19,944 bases of DNA from DATACN01 sp038215095 (GCA_038215095.1 JBBQRG010000056.1:1-19944), one strand, 5' to 3'; positions 6,097 to 14,656 are shown, counted from the stretch's first letter. Notes: generated from the sequence alone by a model not told the origin. Program-made: numbers and translations.

Positions 6097-7734
6097 TCAG
6101 GTCGCGTGCAGCCGCGCGCCCACGTGCGGCAGCTCTCGCTCCCGGCCCCAGTCGCAGGGCGACTGTCCGGCGCCCTCGCGCGGCACGCCGGCGAGCTGGC
6201 CGCCCGGGCACGAGCTGGCCTCCACCTTGCGGCGTGGGTTTGTGATGCCCACCAGTGCGAGCACGCCGCCCAGCGCCACGAGCCCCGCGGAGATGCCCAT
6301 GCCCAGCCGGAAGGCGCTGACTGACGCATCCCGGGCCGAGCGCTGCACCCGGCGCGCGACCGCAGGGGGCGAGCCGGTCGTCTTGACCACGGCCAGCGGC
6401 TGCTTCTCGGCCTGCTTGACCGCGCGCGCCACCTCTGGCCGCGAGGCGCTCGGCCCGAGCCGGCTCTCCAGCGAGTGGCTGAACTGGGCCGCAACCAGGG
6501 TCCCCACCGCGGCGATCGCCACGAGCCCGGCGGTGCGCGCCACCGCGTTGTTCACGGCCGACGCGATACCGGCGTTGTGCTCGTCGGCGTCGGCGAGCAC
6601 GGTGGCGGTGAGCGGAGCGACTGTCATCGAGAGCCCGATCGAGAACAGCAGCAGCCCCGGGAGCAGGTCGGTCAGGTAGTTCACGTCCGCGTCAAGGCGC
6701 ACGAAGAAGAGCAGTCCCAACGCCGCGACGATCGGGCCGGCGCCCATGAACAGCCGCGGGCCGAGGCGGTCGGCCAGCGCGCCGACGCGCTTGGAGAGCA
6801 GGAACATCACGATCGTGACCGGCAGCGTGGCCGTGCCGGCCTCGATCGCCTTGAAGCCCGCCACCTGCTGCAGGAAGAGGATCAGGAAGAAGAACAGCAG
6901 GCCGAGGCCGGCATACATAGCGAACGTCTCGACGTTGCCGATCGCGAAGTTGCGGCGCTTGAACAGGTCGAGCGGGAGCATCGGCGCCGGCGTGCGGCGC
7001 TCCCACGCGATGAAGGCCGCGAACAGCACCACGCCGCCCACGAGCGTGCCCAGCACCAGCGGGTCGCCGAACCCGCGCAGCGGCTGCTCGATGAGGCCGA
7101 AGCTGACTCCGGCCAGGCCAAGCGCGCACAGCAGCGCGCCGCGCACGTCCACCTTCGCGCGGGACCCGGAGCGCCGCCCCTCGGGCACCACCCGCAGGAT
7201 CATCACGAGCGTGACCACCAGGATCGGCAGGTTGATCACGAAGATCCAGCGCCACGATGCGGAGTCCACGAGCTGGCCGCCGATCAGCGGCCCCAGGACG
7301 GTGCCGATGCCCGCCCAGGCCGTCCAGGAGCCGACGGCGGCCCCGCGCTCGTCGGGCGGGAAGGCCGACACGATCACCGCCAGAGCCGCGGGCGAAAGCA
7401 GCGCGCCAGCGATGCCCTGCAGCGCGCGGCCGGCCACCAGCACGCCGATGGTGGGCGCGACCGCACACACCGCGGAGGTGGCGCCGAACAGCACCACGCC
7501 GAGCGCGAAGACGCGCCGCTCCCCGAAGATGTCGCCCAGCGAGCCGCCTATCAGGAGCAGCGAGGCGAGCGTCACGAGGTAGGCGTTCGAGGTCCACTGC
7601 TGGCCGGCCAGGCCGCCACCGAGGTCGTGCTCGATGGCCGGGAGGGCCACGTTCACCACGGTGCCGTCGACAGTGACGACCGTGGTGCCGAGGATCGCCG
7701 CGGCGAGGATCAGCCGCTTGCGGGCGGCCGTCAC
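6097..7734 (-). CDS. MFS transporter, DHA2 (14-helix, EmrB/QacA-type) drug:proton antiporter family
   Basis: 545 residues with ~14 hydrophobic helices. Diagnostic motifs: D1 in helix 1 (TTVVTVDGTVVNVALP, with D23); motif A GGSLGDIFGERRVF at 63-76; motif B in helix 4 (RALQGIAGALLSPAALAVI); and motif C GIGTVLGPLIGGQLVD at 142-157, typical of antiporters. Such proteins export drugs, detergents or metabolites using the proton gradient across the cytoplasmic membrane. A long polar loop precedes the last helix (about 415-465), common in actinobacterial DHA2 proteins, and a ~50-residue cytoplasmic tail with two cysteines follows. The GTG start at 7734 lies 3 bases after the acyl-CoA dehydrogenase stop, so it is the last gene of the citrate synthase operon. 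The substrate cannot be told from sequence. Confidence 0.9.
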   Translation of the reverse strand: MTAARKRLILAAAILGTTVVTVDGTVVNVALPAIEHDLGGGLAGQQWTSNAYLVTLASLLLIGGSLGDIFGERRVFALGVVLFGATSAVCAVAPTIGVLVAGRALQGIAGALLSPAALAVIVSAFPPDERGAAVGSWTAWAGIGTVLGPLIGGQLVDSASWRWIFVINLPILVVTLVMILRVVPEGRRSGSRAKVDVRGALLCALGLAGVSFGLIEQPLRGFGDPLVLGTLVGGVVLFAAFIAWERRTPAPMLPLDLFKRRNFAIGNVETFAMYAGLGLLFFFLILFLQQVAGFKAIEAGTATLPVTIVMFLLSKRVGALADRLGPRLFMGAGPIVAALGLLFFVRLDADVNYLTDLLPGLLLFSIGLSMTVAPLTATVLADADEHNAGIASAVNNAVARTAGLVAIAAVGTLVAAQFSHSLESRLGPSASRPEVARAVKQAEKQPLAVVKTTGSPPAVARRVQRSARDASVSAFRLGMGISAGLVALGGVLALVGITNPRRKVEASSCPGGQLAGVPREGAGQSPCDWGRERELPHVGARLHAT

Positions 7735-7737
7735 GCC

Positions 7738-9477
7738 CTAGTCCTCGAAGAAGGCGTAGCCGTACTCCCCGCGCTTGTAGGCGAGCTTGGCGATCGCAAC
7801 CATGCGCTCGTCGTCGTTCGATTCGACCTGGTCGAGGGCCCCCTTTACGCGGCCGGCCGCGCGGCGGCAGAAGGTGTCGGTGATGTACTGCTCCTGGCCC
7901 GAGGGCTCGACCCCGTGCTCCGTGAAGTGGTCGGTGGTGCGCGACAGCGTGGCCACCTGCGCGTAGATGTCGGAGACGGCAGCCGCGAGGCGCTTCTGCT
8001 GGAACTGGCGGAGCATCACGTCGCCCTTGTGCTCGCGCAGCAGCGACTCGGTGACCGAGCGCAGCCGCTTGACCTGGTCGGCGACGTCGTCGGCGTGGTC
8101 GTCGAGCTCGTCGTGGGCCTTCGTAATGCGGTCCGGGCGCACCCCGCGCGTGATCCGCCCAGCCACGTAGTCGGCCAGCACGCCGATCGAGCCGACCGGG
8201 TCGCCCAGGTTCACGTCGCCCAGCTCCTTCAACTCGTCGCCGACGGGCTTCATGCCGGCCAGCGCGATGAAGGCGCGCATGACGTCGTTGGAGCCCTCGA
8301 AGATCGGGAAGATGCGGATGTCGCGCAGGAACTTCTCGTAGGGCTGGTCGCGCATGTAGCCCATGCCGCCGGCCAGTTGCAGCGCGCGGTTCGCCGCGTA
8401 CCAGAGGAACTCGGTGCCGGCCACCTTGCAGATCGCGGACTCGAGCGAGTAGTCGGGCACTCCGCGGTCCACGAGCCCGGTGGTCAGGTAGGCCATCGAC
8501 TCGATCCCGTACAGGTAGGAGACCATCCAGCCGATCTTGTCCTGCACCAGCTCGAAGTCGGCCAGCGCCTGGCCGAACTGGCGGCGCTCCTTCACGTGCG
8601 CGATGGCGAGGTCGAGCAGCCGCTTGGCGCCGCCCACCGAGCCCGTGCCCAGGCTGAGGCGGCCGTTGTTCAGCACGTGCATGGCGATCTTGAAGCCCTC
8701 GCCCCGCTCACCCAGCACGTTCTCGGGCGGGACGCGCACGCCGTTGAAGTGCAGCTCGCGCAGGTCGTTGCCGCGCAGGCCCATCGTGTCGAAGCGGTGG
8801 CCGGGCTCGAAGCCCTTCATGCCCTTCTCGACGATGAAGGCGGTGTACTCGTCCTCGCCCGTCTTGGCGAAGGTCACCAGCACGCCCGCCTTGCTGCCGT
8901 TGCCGATGTAGTGCTTCATGCCGTCCAAGCGCCAGGAGCCGTCGGACTGGCGCTCGGCGCGCGTCTCCATGCCCTTCACGTCGGAGCCGGCGGCGGGCTC
9001 GGTGAGCGCGAAGGCCGCCAGCTTGCGCCCGCTCGCGAGGTCGGGCAGGAAGCGCTCCTTCTGGTCGTCGGAGCCGAACAGCACGATGCCTTTCATGCCG
9101 ATCGACTGGTGCACGCCCATGATCACCGACAGCGTGCCGTCCAGCTCGGCGAAGGCCTCCGACACGCGGCAGTAGCCGGTCTGGGACAGGCCCTGGCCGC
9201 CGTACTCCTCCGGCACGTAGAGGCCCAGCAGGCCGCGCTCGCCCATCTCCCGGATCGTGTCGTCGCCGATCCAGCGGTCCTCCTCGATCTTGCGCGGGTC
9301 GTAGGGCATCTCCCGCAGCCCGGCTATCAGCGAGCGGACCCGGTCCTGCTCGTCCGGCTCGGGCTTCGGGAACGGGAACACGAGCTCCTCGTGGATCTCC
9401 CCGAGGAACAGCGACTTGGAGAACGACGAGACCGCCTGCTCGTCCGGAGCACTCTGCGTCGTGGTGCTGCTTTCCAT
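7738..9477 (-). CDS. Acyl-CoA dehydrogenase, VLCAD/ACAD9-like
   Basis: 579 residues from ATG 9477, whose A overlaps the citrate synthase TGA (TGATG). An open frame continues upstream but only inside the citrate synthase gene. N-terminal helical domain ~40-150. FAD-proximal motif FALTEPAAGSDV at 156-167, then YIGNGSKAG at 190-198. LQLAGGMGYMRDQPYEKFLRD at 367-387. The catalytic base is E394 in IFPIFEGSNDVMR, the position used by very-long-chain and short/medium-chain enzymes. A C-terminal extension of ~170 residues beyond the core (from ~410) resembles the membrane-associating extra domain of VLCAD/ACAD9, making the protein longer than the usual ~380-residue type. It should oxidise acyl-CoA to 2-enoyl-CoA with electrons passed to ETF in beta-oxidation. 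Chain-length preference is inferred. Confidence 0.92.
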   Translation of the reverse strand: MESSTTTQSAPDEQAVSSFSKSLFLGEIHEELVFPFPKPEPDEQDRVRSLIAGLREMPYDPRKIEEDRWIGDDTIREMGERGLLGLYVPEEYGGQGLSQTGYCRVSEAFAELDGTLSVIMGVHQSIGMKGIVLFGSDDQKERFLPDLASGRKLAAFALTEPAAGSDVKGMETRAERQSDGSWRLDGMKHYIGNGSKAGVLVTFAKTGEDEYTAFIVEKGMKGFEPGHRFDTMGLRGNDLRELHFNGVRVPPENVLGERGEGFKIAMHVLNNGRLSLGTGSVGGAKRLLDLAIAHVKERRQFGQALADFELVQDKIGWMVSYLYGIESMAYLTTGLVDRGVPDYSLESAICKVAGTEFLWYAANRALQLAGGMGYMRDQPYEKFLRDIRIFPIFEGSNDVMRAFIALAGMKPVGDELKELGDVNLGDPVGSIGVLADYVAGRITRGVRPDRITKAHDELDDHADDVADQVKRLRSVTESLLREHKGDVMLRQFQQKRLAAAVSDIYAQVATLSRTTDHFTEHGVEPSGQEQYITDTFCRRAAGRVKGALDQVESNDDERMVAIAKLAYKRGEYGYAFFED

Positions 9478-10580
9478 CAGGCGGGGTCGCCGCCGTCGAC
9501 GGACTCCGCGGAGCGCGGCTCCGGACCGACGTACTTCGCGCTCGGGCGGATCAGCCGGCCCTCGCGCTTCTGCTCCATGATGTGCGCCGCCCAGCCGCCC
9601 ACTCGGGCGCTCGAGAACATCGGCGTGAACAGCTCCGGCGGGACCTCGGCGAAGTCGAGCACCACGGCCGACCAGAACTCCACGTTGGTTGCCAGGACGC
9701 GGTCGGGCCGGCGCGCCTTGAGCTCGGCCAGCGCGGCCTTCTCGAGCTTCTCGGCCACCTCCAGCCTGGGCGCGCCGATCTCGCCGGCCGTGCGGCGCAG
9801 CACCCGCGCGCGCGGGTCCTCGGCGCGGTAGACACGGTGGCCGAAGCCCATCAGGCGCTCGCCGCTGTCGAGCTTCTCCTTGACGTACTTGTCGGCGTCG
9901 CCGGCCTTCTCGACCTCGTCGAGCATCTGCAGCACGCGCGACGGCGCCCCGCCGTGCAGCGGGCCCGAGAGCGCGCCCACGGCGCCGGATAGCGCGGCCG
10001 CGACATCGGCGCCGGTCGAGGCGATGATGCGCGCGGTGAAGGTGGAGGCGTTCATGCCGTGCTCGGCCGCGGAGATCCAGTACGCGTCGATGGCCTTGAC
10101 GTGACGGGGGTCGGCCTCGCCGCGCCAGCGGATCAGGAAGCGCTCCGGGATCGACTCGGCCCGGTCGATCTCGCGCTGGGGCACGGGCGGGCGGCCGATG
10201 CCGCGCGCCGACTGGGCCACGAACGAAAGCGCCATCACCGAGACGCGGGCGAGGTCGTCGCGCGCCTGCTCGTCCGAGATGTCGATCAGCTGTTGGAGGC
10301 CCCACTCAGGGGCCAGCATCGCGAGCGCCGACTGTAGGTCCGCACGGGGGTCGCCGGTGCGCACCGAGAGCGGGTGAGGCTCGGCCGGGGGCAAGCCGGG
10401 CTCGTAGCTGCCGTCCACGAGCAGGCCCCAGACCTTCTCGAAGGGCACCTTTCCCACGAGGTCCTCGATGTCGACGCCGCGGTAGCGAAGCGCGCCGCCT
10501 TCCTTGTCAGGCTCGGCGATCTCCGTCCGGAAGGCAATTACGCCCTCCAGGCCCGACGGAGCCTCGATCACCTCAGCCAT
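9477..10580 (-). CDS. citA: Citrate synthase, short actinobacterial CitA-like type
   Basis: 367 residues. The catalytic triad is complete: H209 in GPLHGGA, H248 in MGFGHRVYRAEDPRA and D255 in the same motif, with substrate-binding H174 (AAEHGMNASTF) and the late arginine R326 (SSARVGGW). The C-terminal sequence IRPSAKYVGPEPRSAESVDG resembles the second citrate synthase (CitA) of mycobacteria more than GltA. It condenses acetyl-CoA and oxaloacetate; 2-methylcitrate synthase activity cannot be excluded for this size class. It is the first gene of a three-gene operon with an acyl-CoA dehydrogenase and an exporter, linking fatty-acid oxidation to acetyl-CoA entry into the TCA cycle. The ATG at 10580 lies 8 bases after a minus-strand TATCCT, with no Shine-Dalgarno. 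Confidence 0.93.
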   Translation of the reverse strand: MAEVIEAPSGLEGVIAFRTEIAEPDKEGGALRYRGVDIEDLVGKVPFEKVWGLLVDGSYEPGLPPAEPHPLSVRTGDPRADLQSALAMLAPEWGLQQLIDISDEQARDDLARVSVMALSFVAQSARGIGRPPVPQREIDRAESIPERFLIRWRGEADPRHVKAIDAYWISAAEHGMNASTFTARIIASTGADVAAALSGAVGALSGPLHGGAPSRVLQMLDEVEKAGDADKYVKEKLDSGERLMGFGHRVYRAEDPRARVLRRTAGEIGAPRLEVAEKLEKAALAELKARRPDRVLATNVEFWSAVVLDFAEVPPELFTPMFSSARVGGWAAHIMEQKREGRLIRPSAKYVGPEPRSAESVDGGDPA

Positions 10581-10588
10581 GACGCGTG

Positions 10589-10596
10589 AGGATACT
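10589..10596. promoter_or_regulatory. Bidirectional -10 element for citrate synthase (-) and GNAT (+)
   Basis: The octamer AGGATACT holds GATACT on the plus strand (10591-10596, ending 7 bases before GTG 10604) and TATCCT on the minus strand (10594-10589, ending 8 bases before ATG 10580). Neither gene has a Shine-Dalgarno, so both transcripts are probably leaderless. The 11-base core AGGATACTTTC (10589-10599) recurs inverted at 17242-17252. Confidence 0.6.
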
Positions 10597-10603
10597 TTCC
10601 CGC

Positions 10604-11053
10604 GTGTCCCGGGTCCGCCTTGCCACCAGCGCCGACGCTCAGCTGGTCGCCCAGCTCATGGCCGAGTTCCGTGACTGGTGGGGGTACGACGGACCCTCCG
10701 GCGAGAGCCTCGCCCGCAGCGTGCCACTCCTGCTCGCCGATGCGAACACGGAATTCCTGCTCGCGGGCGGCGATGGTGTGTGCCAGCTGCGCTACCGCTA
10801 CGGCCTCTGGCTGGAGTCCCAGGACTGCGAGCTCGAGGACCTCTACGTGCGCGAACAGGCGCGCGGCAGCGGCCTGGGCCGCGAGCTCGTCGAGGTGTCG
10901 TTCGAGCGGGCTCGCGCGCGCGGCTGCGGGCGCATCCAGCTCGACACGAACAAGGGCAACGCGGCGGCCCGCGCCCTATACGAGTCGCTCGGCTTCTCTG
11001 CGTGGGCTGAGACGCCGGGCGGTAACAACCTGCTCATGCGGCGGCGGCTGTAG
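10604..11053 (+). CDS. GNAT-family N-acetyltransferase
   Basis: 149 residues from GTG 10604, giving the usual GNAT opening SRVRLATSADAQLVAQLM. A GTG at 10586 would add six residues but lies upstream of the predicted -10, so I prefer 10604. Motif A is intact: LEDLYVREQARGSGLGRELVE, with the acetyl-CoA pyrophosphate loop QARGSGLG (Q/RxxGxG/A). Motif B follows (IQLDTNKGNAAARALYESLGF, with the N and the ALYESLGF helix). It transfers an acetyl group from acetyl-CoA to an amine; the acceptor is unknown. Its last 78 bases overlap the convergent histidine kinase gene. Confidence 0.88.
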   Translation: MSRVRLATSADAQLVAQLMAEFRDWWGYDGPSGESLARSVPLLLADANTEFLLAGGDGVCQLRYRYGLWLESQDCELEDLYVREQARGSGLGRELVEVSFERARARGCGRIQLDTNKGNAAARALYESLGFSAWAETPGGNNLLMRRRL

Positions 11054-12478
11054 CGGCGCGGCCAGGCTGCGCGCGCCGGGCAGCGTGAAGCTGAACACGC
11101 TGCCGCCCCCGGGCGCCGGGGCGACGGAGATCTGGCCGCCGTGGCGCTCGACGATTCGCTTGCAGATGGCCAGGCCCACGCCGGTCCCGGGGTGCGAACG
11201 GTCGTGCAGGCGCTGGAAGATGTCCCAGATCCGATCCGCCTGGGCCGGATCGATGCCGCAGCCGTTGTCCTGCACGTGGAAGTTCCAGCGGCCGGGGACG
11301 CGGTCGGCCGAGATGCGCACGTGCGGCCGCTCGTCGCTCGTGAACTTGAAGGCGTTGGCGATCAGGTTCTGCAGCAGCTGGCGCAGCAGCACCGGGTCGC
11401 CGTAGACGATCGGCAGCTTCTCGATCGTCACCAGGCCGTGGCGCTCGGTGATCGTGGACTCGAGCGCCTCGAGCACCTCGCTCACGATCTGGTCGAAGTC
11501 CACGTCGACCGCGCGCAGGTCCTCCGAGCCCGAGCGCGAGTAGGACAGCAGGGCGTGGATCAGCTCCTCCATGCGGTCGGCGCCGCTCACGATCGACTCC
11601 GCGAAGCGCTTGGCGTCGCCGTCCAGCTCGTCGGCGTGGCGGTCGCTCAGCAGGCGGGCGAAGCCCGACATCACGCGCACAGGCTCGGAGAGGTCGTGCG
11701 AGATCGCGTAGGCGTAGCGCTCGAGCTCCTCGTTGGAGCGCTCCAGCGCCACTTGCGCCATGTGGGCCTCGGTCACGTCGTGCGCCGTGCCGGCGATGTG
11801 AGCGGGGCGCCGGTCGCCCTCGATCATGCGGCCGGTCACGTGCACCCAGCGGACCTGGCCGTCGCCGCGCACGATCCGGTGCTCGAAGTGGAATGACTCG
11901 TTGCGGTCCACCGCCGCCTCGAGCGCGACGCTCACCGACAGGCGGTCGTCCTGGTAGACGCTGTCAACGAGCACCACGTGGCCCGCCACCGCGGTCCCCT
12001 GCTCGAGGCCGTACACCTTCAGCAGCTCGTCGGAGCAGGTGAAGTGGTTGCGCGCGACGTCCCACTCCCAGCTGCCGATGTGCGCGCTGGCCTGCGCCTC
12101 GAGCAGCCGCTCGCGCGTGCGCTCGAGCGCCGCGTGCGCTCGCTCGCGCTCGGCGACCTCGGCCTCGCCCCTGTGCACCAGGCGGGCGACCCCGAAGGTC
12201 GTCAAGCCCGCGGCCAACCCGAAGAACAGGGTCCAGCGCACCTGCGCGGCGCTCATGCTGTCGTCGAGCAACAGCAGCGCGGGCAGCGCGGCGGCGATGC
12301 CCGCGAGCAAGAAGTGCAACTGCCTGCGTGTGCCGTAGAGCGCAACGGCCACCGCGGGAAGGATCGCCAGCGGCCCGTAGCCCTGCGCGCCGGCGCCGCC
12401 CGGGAGGATCACGAACACCACTGCGAGGACGGCCGCGAAGGGAGCGGCAGTCGCGACGATCCGGCCGAAGCGCCTCAT
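10976..12478 (-). CDS. Membrane PAS sensor histidine kinase
   Basis: 500 residues. Residues 1-100 hold about four membrane helices with very short loops, followed by a coiled-coil linker rich in E and R (GEAEVAERERAHAALERTRE). A PAS domain spans ~128-237 (IGSWEWDVARNHFTCSDELLKVYG to GTAHDVTEAH), ending with the D-V-T-E junction typical of PAS-PAC. The HisKA H-box is YAYAISHDLSEPVRVMSGF, with phosphoacceptor H261, close to the phytochrome-like kinase subgroup. The ATPase domain has N371/N375 (NLIANAFKF), G1 DNGCGID at 404-410, F box (IFQRLHD) and G2 GTGVGLAICKRI. The start is 1 base after the response regulator stop. The ~30-residue C-terminal tail (polar, basic) is encoded in the region overlapping the GNAT gene. 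The stimulus is not evident. Confidence 0.9.
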   Translation of the reverse strand: MRRFGRIVATAAPFAAVLAVVFVILPGGAGAQGYGPLAILPAVAVALYGTRRQLHFLLAGIAAALPALLLLDDSMSAAQVRWTLFFGLAAGLTTFGVARLVHRGEAEVAERERAHAALERTRERLLEAQASAHIGSWEWDVARNHFTCSDELLKVYGLEQGTAVAGHVVLVDSVYQDDRLSVSVALEAAVDRNESFHFEHRIVRGDGQVRWVHVTGRMIEGDRRPAHIAGTAHDVTEAHMAQVALERSNEELERYAYAISHDLSEPVRVMSGFARLLSDRHADELDGDAKRFAESIVSGADRMEELIHALLSYSRSGSEDLRAVDVDFDQIVSEVLEALESTITERHGLVTIEKLPIVYGDPVLLRQLLQNLIANAFKFTSDERPHVRISADRVPGRWNFHVQDNGCGIDPAQADRIWDIFQRLHDRSHPGTGVGLAICKRIVERHGGQISVAPAPGGGSVFSFTLPGARSLAAPLQPPPHEQVVTARRLSPRREAERLV

Positions 12479-12479
12479 G

Positions 12480-12860
12480 TCACGCCGCCACCTCGTGGAT
12501 GACCTGGCGAATGCGCTCCGCCGACTCGCCCTTCTCCAGATAGCGATGGGCGCCGCGCTCCAGGGCGATGGCGGCGACGCGGTGTGCGGCGATGCCCGAG
12601 TACACGATCACCCTGGCTCCCGGCGCGGCGGCGCGAACGCGCGGCAGCGCCTCCAGGCCGTCCACGTTCGGCATCGACAGGTCGAGCATCACGACGTCCG
12701 GGCAGAGCCGCGCGATCAGCGCAACGGCCGCCTCGCCGTCGCCGGCCTCGCCGACCACCAGCAGAGCGGGGTCCCGCTCGAGGCGGCACCTGGTCAGCTC
12801 GCGTAGCTCCGGGGCGTCGTCGCAGAGGAAGACCCGGATCTGCCTCCGGGGTTCGCTCAC
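12480..12860 (-). CDS. Single-domain (CheY-like) response regulator
   Basis: 126 residues from GTG 12860, which overlaps the stop of the upstream GGDEF-EAL gene (GTGA). The receiver fold is complete: acidic pair D14-D15 (FLCDDAPE), phosphoacceptor D60 (VVMLDLSMPNVDGL), the Ser switch residue in VIVYSG and Lys in YLEKGES. The sequence resembles NarL-type receivers, but the protein ends after helix alpha-5 with no DNA-binding domain, so it acts by protein contact or as a phosphate shuttle. Sandwiched between a receiver-GGDEF-EAL protein and a histidine kinase, it likely receives phosphate from that kinase. Confidence 0.88.
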   Translation of the reverse strand: MSEPRRQIRVFLCDDAPELRELTRCRLERDPALLVVGEAGDGEAAVALIARLCPDVVMLDLSMPNVDGLEALPRVRAAAPGARVIVYSGIAAHRVAAIALERGAHRYLEKGESAERIRQVIHEVAA

Positions 12861-14656
12861 CGTCCCGATACCGCGCGCTGCATCAGCGGCTCTATCGCCT
12901 TCACCGGCCCGGCCGGTGCGAACAGGTTGCCCTGCGCGGCGTCGCAACCCAGCCGGCGGACCGTGCTCAGCTGGCGCGGCTCCTCCACGCCCTCGGCGAC
13001 CGCGACGAGGTGCAGAGCGTGGGCCACCGCCAGCACCGCCGCGAACACGTCGCGCCGCTCTGGGTCGTCGAGGCGCCCCACGAACGAGCGGTCGATCTTG
13101 ACCGCGTCCACCGGGTACTCGTCGAGCGCGGCAAGCGAGGAGTAGCCGGTGCCGAAGTCGTCCAGGCTGAGCGAGACCCCGATCGCCTTGAGGGCCTTGA
13201 GCATCTCGATGACGCCGTCGGAGCGACCGGCCACGGTGCTCTCGGTGAGCTCCAGGCAGAGGCTCGCCGCCGGCAGCCCGGCCAGCGCGAGCGCCTTGCT
13301 TACGCCGTCGGTCAGGCCCGGCTCGGCGAGCTGGCGCGGCGCGAGGTTCACGCTGACCACCGGCGGGTCCGCCCCCGGGTGGGCGGTGGCGCTCCAGCGG
13401 GCGGCCTGGCGGCAGGCGGTCTCGAGCACCCACTGCCCGATCGGCACGATCAGGCCGGTCTCCTCCGCCAGCGGGATGAAGTCGTCGGGGCCCACCAACC
13501 CCCGCTCGGGGTGCTCCCAGCGCAGCAGCGCCTCGGCACCGGTCACGCGGCCGCTAGGCAGCTCCACGAGCGGCTGGTAGTACAGCCGCAGCTCCTCGCG
13601 CTCGAGCGCTCGGCGCAGGTCGTTGGCGGTCTCGAGGCGCTTAAACGCGCGCAGCTGGCCCGCGTGCGCGAAGTCCGGGGCGCCGGTGCCGCGCAGCACC
13701 TCCTTCAGCTCGTCGTAGACCTCGTAGCCGCCGCCGCCCTGCTTGGCGCGGTACATCGCGTCGTCGGCGTCGCGGATCAGGTCGTCCACCGGCAGGGGCG
13801 ACCGCGCGAGCGCCACGCCGACGCTCGCGGTGACCAGCACCTCGCGCTCGCCGATCTCGACCGGCTGGGCCACCACGTCGCAGATCCGGCTGGCCAGCAC
13901 CGTCGCCCCCGGCTCGCCGCCAACGTGCTCGGCAAGCACGAGGAACTCGTCGCCGCCGAAGCGCGCAACCGTGTCGCTCGGGCGCAGGACCGACTGGATC
14001 CGGCGCGAGATCTCGCACAGCAGCTCGTCGCCGGCCTCGTGGCCGAGCGCGTCGTTGACCTCCTTGAAGCGGTCGAGGTCCACGAACATCGTGGCCACGC
14101 ACGAGGGCCGTCGCTCGGTCCGGGCCAGCGCGCACTCCAGCCGGTCGATGAACAGCGCGCGGTTGGGCAGCCCGGTGAGGCCGTCGTGGTGGGCGAGGTG
14201 CGCCAGCGCCAGCTCGGTCCGCTTGCGCTCGATCGAGTACCTGATCGCCCTGCTCACGATGTGGCCGTTCACGTGGCCCTTCACGAGGTAGTCCTGCGCC
14301 CCGCGCTGGACCGCCTGCACGGCGACGGTCTCGTCGTCCAGGCCGCTCAGCACAACGAGCGGCAGCTCGGGCGCCGCGTCGCGCAGGGCCTCGACGCCCT
14401 CGAGCCAGCGGGCGTCGGGCAGCGACAGGTCGAGCAGCACGCAGTCGACCTCGGCCTCCCTGAGGTGAGCCCTGGCGGCCGCCAGCAAGCCGACCGACTT
14501 CACTCCCATGTCGGCGCCGCGCAGCATCTGCTCGACCAGCGACGCGAAGCCCGGGTCGTCCTCCACCAGCAGCACCCGCGCGCTGGTGAGACGCGGCTCC
14601 GCCTCGATCGTCCGCTCAGCCGGCGAGGGCGCTGCGAGCGCCTGACCTGGTTCCAT
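12857..14656 (-). CDS. REC-GGDEF-EAL c-di-GMP turnover protein
   Basis: 599 residues in three domains. Receiver ~25-140: D33-D34, phosphoacceptor D76 (LLDLSLPD), Ser in VVLSG, Lys in YLVKG. GGDEF ~155-315: HHDGLTGLPNRALF, catalytic GGDEF at 234-238 (RFGGDEF), and an inhibitory I-site RPSD at 225-228 with the correct five-residue spacing. EAL ~345-590: GAEALLRW (E375), N437 (SVNLAP), E469/E472 (LELTES), DDFGTGYSSL at 499-508, K520 (VKIDRSF), E555 (AEGVEE) and Q575 (QGNLF). All catalytic and metal-binding residues are present, so the protein could both make and degrade c-di-GMP, switched by phosphorylation and product inhibition. A ~30-residue linker (EVYDELKEVLRGTGAPDFAHAG) separates GGDEF from EAL. 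It overlaps the zinc-ribbon gene by 41 bases at its start. Confidence 0.92.
   Translation of the reverse strand: MEPGQALAAPSPAERTIEAEPRLTSARVLLVEDDPGFASLVEQMLRGADMGVKSVGLLAAARAHLREAEVDCVLLDLSLPDARWLEGVEALRDAAPELPLVVLSGLDDETVAVQAVQRGAQDYLVKGHVNGHIVSRAIRYSIERKRTELALAHLAHHDGLTGLPNRALFIDRLECALARTERRPSCVATMFVDLDRFKEVNDALGHEAGDELLCEISRRIQSVLRPSDTVARFGGDEFLVLAEHVGGEPGATVLASRICDVVAQPVEIGEREVLVTASVGVALARSPLPVDDLIRDADDAMYRAKQGGGGYEVYDELKEVLRGTGAPDFAHAGQLRAFKRLETANDLRRALEREELRLYYQPLVELPSGRVTGAEALLRWEHPERGLVGPDDFIPLAEETGLIVPIGQWVLETACRQAARWSATAHPGADPPVVSVNLAPRQLAEPGLTDGVSKALALAGLPAASLCLELTESTVAGRSDGVIEMLKALKAIGVSLSLDDFGTGYSSLAALDEYPVDAVKIDRSFVGRLDDPERRDVFAAVLAVAHALHLVAVAEGVEEPRQLSTVRRLGCDAAQGNLFAPAGPVKAIEPLMQRAVSGR

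Noticed and set aside
6475..9831. A 1118-codon open frame on the plus strand across the MFS, acyl-CoA dehydrogenase and citrate synthase genes
   Set aside because: It is antisense to three well-recognised genes. Its translation is low-complexity (rich in H, R, A, G, E, Q), as expected from the complement of GC3-biased codons, with no domain motif and no start signal.
10586..10603. Earlier GTG start for the GNAT gene at 10586
   Set aside because: It overlaps the predicted -10 elements, and the family's usual N-terminus begins at 10604.
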